From Chitinophaga pinensis (GTDB lineage: Bacteria > Bacteroidota > Bacteroidia > UBA4408), in the NCBI GenBank assembly GCA_945872355.1, contig CAMBZU010000026.1, positions 1-39,441 on the forward strand: a stretch of 39,441 nt of DNA. Reading direction: 5' to 3'. The position numbers and the translations under genes were made by a program. Below the pieces are notes generated by a model. It searched no databases. It worked only from the letters and a program-made list of their open reading frames with translations, and had not been told where the DNA came from. Shown here one piece after another: positions 1 to 8,600 of the stretch (positions are counted from its first letter, which is position 1; every line of letters begins with the position of its first letter).

Positions 1-936
1 GTCTCTCCAAAAACAAAAATCGGCATGAAGGTATTTGTGATCATTTTGTTTGAATGCCTCTGCCACAATTAAATTTTCGAATAAACTGCCTTTTAATGGG
101 TGAAGCTGTATGGATTGGGGGTTGGTTATTTTAAGTAAATGGCATAAAAGACCAGTATCGTAAAAATAGAGTTTAGGCGTTTTTACAATGCGTTTATTAA
201 AGTTAACATGGTAGGGCTGCAGCAAAAAAACAATATAACTGCTTTCTAAAACCGAAAGCCAAGCCTTAGCGGTGGGCTGCGATATACCGCATTCATTACC
301 CAATGAATTTAAATTAACTAATTGCCCACTGCGCGCAGCGCATAAACTAATAAAATTTCTAAATTGTCTTAAATCTCTCACATCAATTAATTGCTTAAGA
401 TCTTTTTCTACATAGGTTTGAAGATAATTGGCATAAAAAACTTTTGAGCTTAATGCCCTATCAAAAATAGCAGGATAGCTCCCCTTTACAAGAATTTCTT
501 CATAATTGTCAGGTAGTAAATTAGCCTGCTGCAACTCCTCAAAATCAAATGGAAGTAACTTAAATAATGCTACTCTGCCAGCTAGACTTTGCGTAATATG
601 CTGCATCAAATGAAAATTTTGTGAACCGGATAAGATAAATTGTCCCATCTTTCCTGAAGCATCTACAAGTGTTTGAATGTATGAAAAAAGAGCTGGTGTT
701 TGTTGTATTTCATCGAGTATTAAATTGCCCGAATAGTATTTAAAGAATCCATTAGGATCAGTAGTAGCAAATTCGCGCAAATCGGGGTTTTCTAAACTAA
801 TGTAAGTATACTTAGGAAACATGGTCTTTAGCATAGTGGTTTTACCCGATTGCCTGGGTCCAGTGACCGCCAAAACTGGATATTTTTTGGCGTAATACTT
901 AATGGACGATTCAATTGTTCTTTTAACAGCACTCAT
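1..936 (-). CDS. AAA ATPase with DUF4143 domain (5' part; 3' end beyond window)
   Basis: Reading the minus strand from an ATG at 936 gives 312 open codons that run off the left edge. Residues 26-33 (GPRQSGKT) are a Walker A loop, 72-76 (LILDE) a Walker B, and FILSGSQ near residue 100 a sensor-1-like motif. From about residue 195 comes the DUF4143 part, with a winged-helix-like stretch (about 215-245), and the last residues visible (FWRD) resemble the start of the nuclease-like motif of this family. These proteins are widespread in Bacteroidota; their cellular role is not firmly known, and some are discussed as defence- or toxin-antitoxin-related. The gene is divergent from the transketolase gene and its upstream region carries six 22-bp tandem repeats. 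Family assignment is secure, function is not. Confidence 0.9.
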   Translation of the reverse strand, partial: MSAVKRTIESSIKYYAKKYPVLAVTGPRQSGKTTMLKTMFPKYTYISLENPDLREFATTDPNGFFKYYSGNLILDEIQQTPALFSYIQTLVDASGKMGQFILSGSQNFHLMQHITQSLAGRVALFKLLPFDFEELQQANLLPDNYEEILVKGSYPAIFDRALSSKVFYANYLQTYVEKDLKQLIDVRDLRQFRNFISLCAARSGQLVNLNSLGNECGISQPTAKAWLSVLESSYIVFLLQPYHVNFNKRIVKTPKLYFYDTGLLCHLLKITNPQSIQLHPLKGSLFENLIVAEAFKQNDHKYLHADFCFWRD

Positions 937-972
937 TTTTATAAATTATTTAACGCACAAAAATAAGCATTA

Positions 973-1104
973 ATTTTGAATTTGCAGACATATAATTTTG
1001 AAATTGCAGATATCTTATTTTGAAATTTCAGACATTCTATTTTGAATTTGCAGACATTCTATTTTGAAATTGCAGACATATTATTTTGAAATTGCAGACA
1101 TTTA
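973..1104. repeat. Six tandem 22-bp repeats upstream of the DUF4143 ATPase
   Basis: Six head-to-tail units of exactly 22 bp start at 973, 995, 1017, 1039, 1061 and 1083. The shared core is ATTTTGAAATTGCAGACAT with one or two changes per unit and a variable 3-4 base end. A seventh, decayed unit may begin at 1105 (ATTTCAATTTCATTGC). There are no spacers, so this is not a CRISPR array. The array ends 37 bp before the ATPase start codon, which places it where operator or iteron-like binding sites would sit. A 22-bp period is close to two helical turns, so all units would face the same side of the DNA (inference). Confidence 0.95.
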
Positions 1105-1320
1105 ATTTCAATTTCATTGCATTAATAATTCATATATATTATCCCTAAAGTCGCTTTAAATTAAAATTGAAACAATTCTATAATATTTGAATGGTGGCTT
1201 GCAAGTGATGCTAATAAAAATCTTCACTAACTCGGTAAAGCTTTTAAAAAAGATATTTACACTCGTTTAAATAGTATTCTGAGATGAATTGAGTTGAAGG
1301 CTTAAAATTTAAACTCCCAA

Positions 1321-1424
1321 GTCGCAAAAGGGATAGGAACAATCCCGCCATGCGGGAGTGGATAGCCCGACCACAGCGCCTACGAAAGCTGTAAATTATC
1401 GAGAATAGCGCTGTGGATTTGCCC
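1321..1424 (-). repeat. Dispersed two-hairpin intergenic element, copy 1
   Basis: Read on the minus strand this begins GGGC, then a hairpin with perfect 9-bp arms (1408-1416 with 1371-1379), then the island TCGGGCTATCC, then a second hairpin (CCCGC / GCGGG, 1344-1356), then CCTATCCCTTTTGCG. The order and the islands match the elements at 18798-18926 and 27718-27850, while the hairpin sequences differ between copies. It lies between two divergent genes. It could be a structured RNA, a REP/MITE-like element or a known Bacteroidota motif; I suspect but cannot confirm a match to an Rfam family such as Flavo-1. Confidence 0.65.
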
Positions 1425-1502
1425 AATTGAAGACAATTTTTAGGTTTACCAACTGCACTTATTTTGTTAGCAATTTGCCAATAACTCAATCCTTGCTTTT
1501 TA

Positions 1503-1510
1503 TACTTTTG
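1503..1510 (+). promoter_or_regulatory. Putative -7 element of the transketolase gene
   Basis: TACTTTTG fits the Bacteroidota -7 consensus TAnnTTTG and lies 16 bp before the start codon at 1527. No well-spaced -33 TTTG was found (the nearest, 1474-1477, is 25 bp away), so support rests on the -7 box and its position. Confidence 0.4.
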
Positions 1511-1526
1511 ACAAAAATTATTTGCT

Positions 1527-2486
1527 ATGCCTTTATTTCCTGTTTTAGACAAAAAAGATACGCGTTCGGGCTTTGGTGCCGGTTTATTGGAGTTAGGAAA
1601 AACCAATCCTAATGTAGTGGCCTTATGTGCCGACCTTACGGGCTCCCTTAAAATGGATGCTTTTGCCAAAGAATTTCCTGATAGATTTATACAAGTGGGT
1701 ATTGCCGAAGCCAATATGATGGGTATTGCGGCAGGTTTAACCATTGGTGGAAAAATACCCTTTACGGGAACTTTTGCTAACTTTTCTACTGGTAGGGTTT
1801 ATGATCAAATTAGACAAAGTATAGCCTACTCGGGTAAAAATGTAAAAATATGTGCCTCGCATGCTGGCCTTACCTTAGGCGAAGATGGTGCTACACATCA
1901 AATATTAGAAGATTTAGGCTTAATGAAAATGTTGCCTGGAATGGTCGTAATTAACCCTTGTGATTATAACCAAACAAAGGCAGCTACCATTGCTATTGCT
2001 GATTATGACGGTCCAGTTTATTTGCGATTTGGTCGTCCGGTGGTGCCAAATTTTATTCCAGCCGATCAGAAATTTGAAATTGGAAAGGCTTTAACATTAT
2101 GTGAAGGTGCGGCTGTAAGTATTTTTGCTACTGGTCATTTAGTTTGGCAAGCGCTAATTGCACAAGAGATTTTGAACGAAAAAGGAATTGATGCAGAAAT
2201 AATAAATATACATACCATTAAACCATTTGATTTGGAGGCAGTCATAGCTTCGGTTAAGAAAACAGGATGTGCTGTAAGTGCCGAAGAGCATCAATACAAT
2301 GGAGGTTTGGGAGACAGCGTAGCACAGGCATTAGCACGCAATTACCCTGCACCTTTGGAGTATGTTGGTGTAAATGATTCGTTTGGAGAAAGCGGCACAC
2401 CTGAACAATTAATGATTAAGTACGGTTTAAGCAGCAATAATATTGTGGATGCCGCATTAAAAGTTATTGCAAGAAAAAAAGCATAA
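1527..2486 (+). CDS. Transketolase, C-terminal subunit
   Basis: The 319-residue protein corresponds to the pyrimidine-binding and C-terminal domains of transketolase. It starts with the motif DTRSGFGAGLLELG, has the TPP-activating glutamate in GIAEANM (about residues 57-63), and ends with the transketolase C domain (about 190-310, with HTIKPFD and EEHQYNGGLGD). Many bacteria encode transketolase as two chains; the N-terminal TPP/Mg-binding chain, needed for the sugar-phosphate two-carbon transfer of the pentose phosphate pathway, is usually the gene just before. Here the DNA upstream is non-coding and the ATPase is divergent, so the partner must be elsewhere. ATG at 1527 agrees with the family start and follows a -7 box closely. 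Confidence 0.93.
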   Translation: MPLFPVLDKKDTRSGFGAGLLELGKTNPNVVALCADLTGSLKMDAFAKEFPDRFIQVGIAEANMMGIAAGLTIGGKIPFTGTFANFSTGRVYDQIRQSIAYSGKNVKICASHAGLTLGEDGATHQILEDLGLMKMLPGMVVINPCDYNQTKAATIAIADYDGPVYLRFGRPVVPNFIPADQKFEIGKALTLCEGAAVSIFATGHLVWQALIAQEILNEKGIDAEIINIHTIKPFDLEAVIASVKKTGCAVSAEEHQYNGGLGDSVAQALARNYPAPLEYVGVNDSFGESGTPEQLMIKYGLSSNNIVDAALKVIARKKA

Positions 2487-2535
2487 GAAATTAAAATATC
2501 TTTATTGCTTGATTTTTGCTTTTAAAATGTAGACG

Positions 2536-3084
2536 ATGCAAGAATATAGTGATAAAGAGTTGTTGGTAATGTTTAAAGAGGAAAGTTCTAAAAACTTTGC
2601 CTTTAATTTGATTATTAAAAAGCATCAAAAGAAACTGTACAGCATCATTAGAAGAATGATCATCAGCCATGATGATACTGATGATGTATTGCAAAATACT
2701 TTTATTAAAATGTGGCATCACTTGGATAGTTTCAAGGAAGACTCACAATTATTTACATGGCTATATCGCATTGCCACCAACGAATCGCTGACCTTTTTAA
2801 AGAAAAAAAGGACTAAGTTTTTTGTGCCAATGGTAGATGTGGAATATAAACTTTCTCAAAGTTTAGAATCTGACCAATACTTTAAAGGCGATGAAATACA
2901 ATTGCGTTTGCAAAAAGCAATTTTAAAATTACCCGAAAAGCAGCGCCTGGTATTTAACATGAAGTATTTTGAAGAAATGAAATACGAAGACATGAGCGAA
3001 ATTTTGGGCACCTCGGTGGGTGCGTTAAAAGCATCGTACCATATTGCCGTAAAAAAAATTGAAGAATATGTATTGGCTTATTAA
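2536..3084 (+). CDS. ECF-type RNA polymerase sigma factor
   Basis: A 182-residue sigma-70 family protein with only regions 2 and 4. Region 2 covers about residues 20-95, including DDVLQNTFIKMWHHLDSF and TWLYRIATNESL. Region 4 covers about 125-178, with LPEKQRLVFNMKYFEEMKYEDMSEILG and the helix-turn-helix ending TSVGALKASYHIA. It lies 49 bp after the transketolase gene and 42 bp before a protein with one membrane segment, the usual place for a cognate regulator. It probably directs transcription of its own operon (2536-5545) in answer to an envelope signal; the signal itself is not visible. Confidence 0.95.
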   Translation: MQEYSDKELLVMFKEESSKNFAFNLIIKKHQKKLYSIIRRMIISHDDTDDVLQNTFIKMWHHLDSFKEDSQLFTWLYRIATNESLTFLKKKRTKFFVPMVDVEYKLSQSLESDQYFKGDEIQLRLQKAILKLPEKQRLVFNMKYFEEMKYEDMSEILGTSVGALKASYHIAVKKIEEYVLAY

Positions 3085-3126
3085 ACCTTTTTTAATATAA
3101 AGTATCATAAACAGCATATCAACAAA

Positions 3127-3870
3127 ATGAACACTAATCAATATAATAGCAATGAAGAAGACTTGAGGCAAATTGCCCCAAGACTTGCTGCTATCCCAAT
3201 ATTGAGTATTGAAGAAAGTTTTGTATTGCCTGCAGGTTATTTTGATAAAATGTATGAGGCTGTTTTGAATCATCCATTTGTAAAAGTAGTGCCCGATTTT
3301 ATAGTACCCAATTTATATTTTGAAACTTTACCTGAGGCTATTGCGCAGCATGCTTTAATTGCCAAGCAAAGTCCATTTGATGTTCCCTCAACTTATTTTG
3401 AGCAGATGGCTTTGCAGGTGAGTCAAAAAGTTGAAAGTGCTGCCATTGTCTCAAATATAGAAGTGCCAGAAGGATATTTTGAAAACTTACCAATTAGGAT
3501 TCAAGATAAATTGTATAAAACCAAAAAAGAAGCCAATGTATATTGGTTGCCTCAACAGCCACAATATCGTTTAGCATTAGTTGCCGCCGCGATAGCATTA
3601 ATTTTAGTGATGGTGTTTTACCTAAAACTATTTGAAAACCCTATTTCGAAGAACGCTCAATTAGCTATGAATAAAATTACTGAAAGCACCATGAATGAAG
3701 CTACAGAAGACTTACATAGTTACGATGAAAGTATGTTGATAGAGGCTATTGACCAGCCTGAGCAAATAGCAATTGCTAATGATGTTAATACTCAAAATTC
3801 AAGTTTAGAAATTACAGAATACCTCATAGAAAACGATATTAGCATAGATAATATAGCCGAAGAAATATAA
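3127..3870 (+). CDS. Single-pass membrane protein, probable anti-sigma or sigma-operon partner
   Basis: 247 residues with one clear transmembrane segment at about 152-170 (LALVAAAIALILVMVFYL). The cytosolic N-terminal part holds three loosely repeated units around YFDKMYEAV, YFETLP and YFEQMAL / YFENLPIRI. The C-terminal part is acidic and predicted periplasmic. No zinc-binding HxxxCxxC motif of ZAS anti-sigma factors is present. Position directly after an ECF sigma gene and the cytosolic-membrane-periplasm layout suggest it holds the sigma factor at the membrane; this is inference. The next gene starts 10 bp after its stop, so the genes are probably cotranscribed. Confidence 0.7.
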   Translation: MNTNQYNSNEEDLRQIAPRLAAIPILSIEESFVLPAGYFDKMYEAVLNHPFVKVVPDFIVPNLYFETLPEAIAQHALIAKQSPFDVPSTYFEQMALQVSQKVESAAIVSNIEVPEGYFENLPIRIQDKLYKTKKEANVYWLPQQPQYRLALVAAAIALILVMVFYLKLFENPISKNAQLAMNKITESTMNEATEDLHSYDESMLIEAIDQPEQIAIANDVNTQNSSLEITEYLIENDISIDNIAEEI

Positions 3871-3880
3871 AATTATAATA

Positions 3881-4321
3881 ATGAAGAACTCACTATATAA
3901 ATATTTAATACTACCTACTTTAATATTGCTTAACAGCTTTGTATCAGCCCAAACTAAAGCTGATAAAAAAGAACAGATTGCAGCTTTTAGGGTAGCCTTT
4001 ATTACCAAAGAACTTAATTTAAACAGTAAAGAAGCACAACTTTTTTGGCCAGTGTATAACGAATACCAAGACAAGTTAGAAGGACTCAGAATATCCCGAA
4101 GAAAGCAAAATAAAAAGCTTGCACCAGAGGCAATGACTGATCAAGAAGCTGAACAATTTATTGAAAGCGAAACTGACTTTAGAGTTAACGAAGCCAATTT
4201 ACAAAAACAATATTACACAAGATTTAAACAGAGTTTACCGTTAAAAAAAGTAGCCTTGCTTATAAAAGCTGAAGAAGATTTTAAACGCGAATTATTAAAA
4301 CAGTTAAAAGATAAAAACTAA
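3881..4321 (+). CDS. Periplasmic helical protein of the Spy/CpxP-like type, ECF operon sensor candidate
   Basis: 146 residues with a signal peptide (about 1-23, ending VSAQ). The mature part is charged and helical, with AAFRVAFITKELNLNSKEAQLFWPVYNEY, a pattern seen in Bacteroidota proteins annotated as sensors of ECF sigma factors and related to Spy/CpxP. Such proteins bind misfolded envelope proteins in Enterobacteria. The gene sits third in the sigma operon, 10 bp after the membrane partner and 9 bp before the next gene. A role in sensing or buffering envelope stress fits the context but is not shown by the sequence. Confidence 0.7.
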   Translation: MKNSLYKYLILPTLILLNSFVSAQTKADKKEQIAAFRVAFITKELNLNSKEAQLFWPVYNEYQDKLEGLRISRRKQNKKLAPEAMTDQEAEQFIESETDFRVNEANLQKQYYTRFKQSLPLKKVALLIKAEEDFKRELLKQLKDKN

Positions 4322-4330
4322 AATTGTTTT

Positions 4331-5545
4331 ATGATAAAACTAAAATTGATGTTGCTGAAAAATTATTTTAACTATAAAAATTCTATTTATCATATGATGT
4401 TATGCATCATGTTAGCTCCATTGGTGCAGGCTAGTAGCGTAAATGATAGCATTAAGAAAAATGAACCTAAAACGCCAAAGCACTATATTAAGCCATGTTT
4501 ATATATTTCTTGGTATGGAATACCAGATAGAAAAATAGTTCCCAGAATAGATAGTTTACCCATGAATGGCAGGTATTATCAATTTACACAACGCAACATA
4601 GGTCTGAATGCCCCACTTTACACTACTACTTGGTTAAATAGCGATAGTTCTAAAATTAAAAGTTTTCAACTAATTACAACCGTAAATTCAACAAAAGAAC
4701 GCATTGAATCTTCATTTTTAAATGAACCAAGAGTTTTCAGAAGAACCTCAATTGCTTTAAAAGGTATTTATAGCGATGGTGGTAAAAACAGTTACTTTTT
4801 TGCTGTAGCACCATTTTCGTCATTCGATCAATACACTAGTGCTAGAGCGGGAAGCAGATTAGCTACTGTATTTATTTATAATAGAACTGTAAACGAAAAG
4901 TTTAGTTACAGATTAGGTTTTATGCGCACTTTTGTTTTTGGAAAAAAACTGGCATTACCCATTATTGGCTTTAGATACGGGCGATTAGATGGTGTAAATT
5001 TTAACATGCAATTACTAAGAAACATGTCGCTAAACATACCTATGGGCAAACATTTTTATTATAGTTTATTTACAAAACCTATAGGAAGTGCTTATAGTTT
5101 TAAAAACGATTTTAATACAGGATTTTTGAATAAAGGAACTACTGTAGAATTGCGCAGATGGGAATTACTTACAGGAATGACTCTCACTTATAGGGCTAAT
5201 TCAAATTTTAGTATGTTTTTATCGAGTGGTTTTAGCAGAGGGTATGTAGCCTTTGCAGAAAGTTCAAAAAAGATAGCTATCAGGCGAGATAGCTATCAGG
5301 AATACAAGTTAAGCCAAGGAGGATTTTTAAATATTGGGCTTAATTTTTATTTCGGCAAGAGCAAACAAATAAATGGTAATTATAGCATGTATGATGTATT
5401 AGATTTGAACAGCACTTATGGCAATGATGATAACAATATCAATATTGGCAACACACAAATACCAGCACAAAACAAGGCCATGCAAGTTAAGAACTTGCAA
5501 TATAATGATGTGAAGGATTTGATGAGTGAGACGGACATTTATTAG
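4331..5545 (+). CDS. Hypothetical outer-membrane-barrel-like protein
   Basis: 404 residues. The N terminus contains a hydrophobic stretch (about 21-36, MMLCIMLAPLVQASS) that works as a signal peptide; translation could begin at 4331 (9 bp after the previous stop) or at the ATG pair 4394/4397, which gives a shorter, more typical signal sequence. The middle alternates short strands rich in aromatic residues (for example FSYRLGFMRTFVFG, NIGLNFYFG), as in outer-membrane barrels. The asparagine-rich C-terminal tail is not barrel-like. I do not recognise the family. As the last gene of the ECF operon it may be an envelope target or part of the sensory pathway. Confidence 0.6.
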   Translation: MIKLKLMLLKNYFNYKNSIYHMMLCIMLAPLVQASSVNDSIKKNEPKTPKHYIKPCLYISWYGIPDRKIVPRIDSLPMNGRYYQFTQRNIGLNAPLYTTTWLNSDSSKIKSFQLITTVNSTKERIESSFLNEPRVFRRTSIALKGIYSDGGKNSYFFAVAPFSSFDQYTSARAGSRLATVFIYNRTVNEKFSYRLGFMRTFVFGKKLALPIIGFRYGRLDGVNFNMQLLRNMSLNIPMGKHFYYSLFTKPIGSAYSFKNDFNTGFLNKGTTVELRRWELLTGMTLTYRANSNFSMFLSSGFSRGYVAFAESSKKIAIRRDSYQEYKLSQGGFLNIGLNFYFGKSKQINGNYSMYDVLDLNSTYGNDDNNINIGNTQIPAQNKAMQVKNLQYNDVKDLMSETDIY

Positions 5546-5626
5546 TTAGTTTCAATACCTTGTATGCGGCTCCATAAAAGGCTTTTTCGGTTACACTACA
5601 AAATGATAATTAATGTGCCAATCAAG

Positions 5627-8600
5627 TTACAAAATACTTTCCACAAAGTACATTTCTATTTCACCTTTTCCTTTTGCGAATACTTTCCCACGACGGGAAC
5701 AAATAATTTTATCCTTAATTAACTCATAGGTTGCTCCGCTAATATTTATTTTCCCGACTTCACCACTACTTTCCATTCGGCTGGCGGTGTTTACAGTATC
5801 TCCCCAGATATCATATGCAAATTTTTTCACTCCAACAATTCCCGCAACCACCGGACCGCTGTGCACCCCAATTCTGATTTCAAATAACAATTTACCTTCT
5901 GCCGCTTTTTTTGTGTTGTATTCATACATGTAGCGCTGAATAGCAATTGCAGCATTAAGTACATCAATGGCATGGGTGGTATTGGAGGTTGGTAAACCGC
6001 CCGCAGCCATATAAGCATCTCCAATTGTTTTTATTTTCTCCACACCATATTTTCCCATAATGTGATCAAATGCAGAAAAACATTCATTGATTTCTCCCAC
6101 CAATTCTTTTGGTGTGAGCTTATCAGAAAGTTGGGTAAACCCTTTAAAATCGGTAAATAAAATGGTGACCTCGTCTATTAATCGTGCTTCTGCACTTCCT
6201 TTTTCTTTTAGTTCATCGGCCACTTCTTGCGGTAAAATATTGAGAAGCAAATCATCACTTCGCTTTTTTTCTTTTTCAACAACAGCTTTCTGTTTTTCTA
6301 CTTCTTTCTTTTCAGCAACTACTTCAGCTGTCCTCTCCTCCACAGTGATTTCTAATTCAGCTTGTCTTTGTATGAGTGCCTTTTCTCTCCATTTTATATA
6401 ATAAAGTGCACTGCTTAATATTGATATGAAATACAACCCATAAGCCCACCAAGTTTTCCACCAAGGCGGTCTTATTGTAAACGAATATTCAAAGGGCTTG
6501 CTCCAAAATCCTTCACTGTTCATTGCTTTTACTTTAAAGGTATAGGTACCCTGCGGTAAGTTGCCATAAGCTGCTTCGGTGCGGCTAGTAAGTGCACTCC
6601 AGTTTTCATCTAAACCCTCTAATTTATAGTGGTATTTTACTTTTTTACTTTGTTTTTGTGTGATTCCAATAAAATTAAAAGTGAGGTAATTGTTGTTGTA
6701 GGCCAAACTTAAATGCTCAGGCAGTCCGTACCATTTTGTAATGCCATCAAACTCAAAATCACCAACGCTCATACCATTGCCAAGTAGGATATTTGTATCT
6801 TTTTTATTTTCTAAATTTACCCAAGGGATATTTTCATTAAACAATGCAATGCTTGTGAGCTGAATGTTTGGAGGCAGGGTATCTGTTTCATCGCCTTTGG
6901 GATGAAAAGCGGTTAATCTGTCATTGGCTCCTATCCATATGGTGCCATCTTGGGTTTGGCAAATACTATTTCCATTACAACCTATTCCATAGAAACCATC
7001 TTCATACAGATAGTTTTTAAAAAGAATTGGATCTTCATCTATTTTTCCATACTTAACGTTGTCAGAAAGAACGACTAAACTCGACATTGTCAATTTTGCA
7101 AGACCAAAACGAGTGCCGAACCAAAGGTTTCCGGATTTATCTTCTAAGATGCTCAAAACAAAATTATTGCTCAGGCCTTGTTGTTCGGTAAAATGGGTAA
7201 AACGTCCCACTTGACCTTCTATTTTGGAAGGTTCGTATTTCGAGACCCCGCCGCCATTAGTGCCGAACCAAAGGTTTCCTGATTTATCTTCTAGGATGCT
7301 CCTAACATCATTATGGCTGAGGCCTTGCTTAACGGTAAATTGTGTAAAACGTCCCACTTGACCTTCTATTTTGGAAGGTTCGTATTTCGTGACCCCACCG
7401 CCAACTGTGCCGAACCAAAGGTTTCCAGATTTATCTTCTAAGATGCTATAAACATCATTATGGCTCATGCCTTGCTTAACGGTAAATTGTGTAAAACGTC
7501 CCGCTTGACCTTCTATTTTGGAAGGTTCGTATTTCGATACTCCACCGCCATTAGTGCCGAACCAAAGGTTTCCATATTTATCTTCTAAGATGCTCCTAAC
7601 ATCATTATTGCTCAGGCCTTGTTGATCTGTAAAATGAGTAAAACGTCCCACTTGACCTTCTATTTTGGAAGGTTCGTATTTCGATACTCCACCACCCCTG
7701 GTGCCGAACCAAATGTTTCCGGATTTATCTTCTAAAATGCTCCTAACATCATTATGGCTCAGACCTTGTTTGTCGGTAAAATGAGTAAAACGCTGCCCAT
7801 CGTATTTCGAGACACCACCACCCCAAGTGCCGAACCAAAGGTTTCCAGATTTATCTTTTAATATGCTCAAAACAACATTATTGCAAAGGCCTTGTTGATC
7901 GGTAAAATGAGTAAAACGCTGTCCATCGTATTTCGATACTCCACCGCCATTAGTGCCGAACCAAAGGTTTCCTGATTTATCTTCTAAGATGTTCAAAACA
8001 ACATTATTGCTCAGACCTTGTAGGTCTGTAAAATGAGTAAAACGTCCCACTTGACCTTCTATTTTGGAAGGTTCGTATTTTGTGACGCCACCGCCCCATG
8101 CGCCGAACCAAAGGTTTCCTTTTTTATCCTCTAAGATGCTACTAACGAAATTATTGCTCAGGCCTTGCTTATCGGTAAAATGAGTAAAACGTCCCACTTG
8201 ACCTTCTATTTTGGAAGGTTCGTATTTCGATAATCCACCGCCATTAGTACCGAACCAAATGTTTCCAGATTTATCTTCTATGATGCTACTAACATTATTA
8301 TTACTGAGGCCTTGCTTATCGGTAAAATGAGTAAAACGCTGTCCATCGTATTTCGATACCCCACCGCCTTCTGTGCCGAACCAAAGGTTTCCGGATTTAT
8401 CTTCTAAAATGCTCAAAACAACATTATTACTGAGGCCTTGTTTATCGGTAAAATGAGTAAAACGCTGCCCATCATATTTCGATACCCCACCGCCTGCTGT
8501 ACCGAACCAAATGTTTCCGAATTTATCTTCTAAGATGCACCTAACAAAATTATTGCTCAGGCCTTGTTTATCGGTAAAATGAGTAAAACGCTGCCCATCG

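Noticed and set aside
973-1104. CRISPR array
   Set aside because: Repeats are contiguous 22-bp units without spacers and no cas genes are present.
1244-1744. 166-codon minus-strand frame opposite the transketolase start
   Set aside because: It lies antisense to a secure gene and across the repeat element, with no recognisable domain.
5827-6401. Short frames on either strand within the cyclase gene
   Set aside because: They lie entirely inside the cyclase domain coding region and lack independent support.
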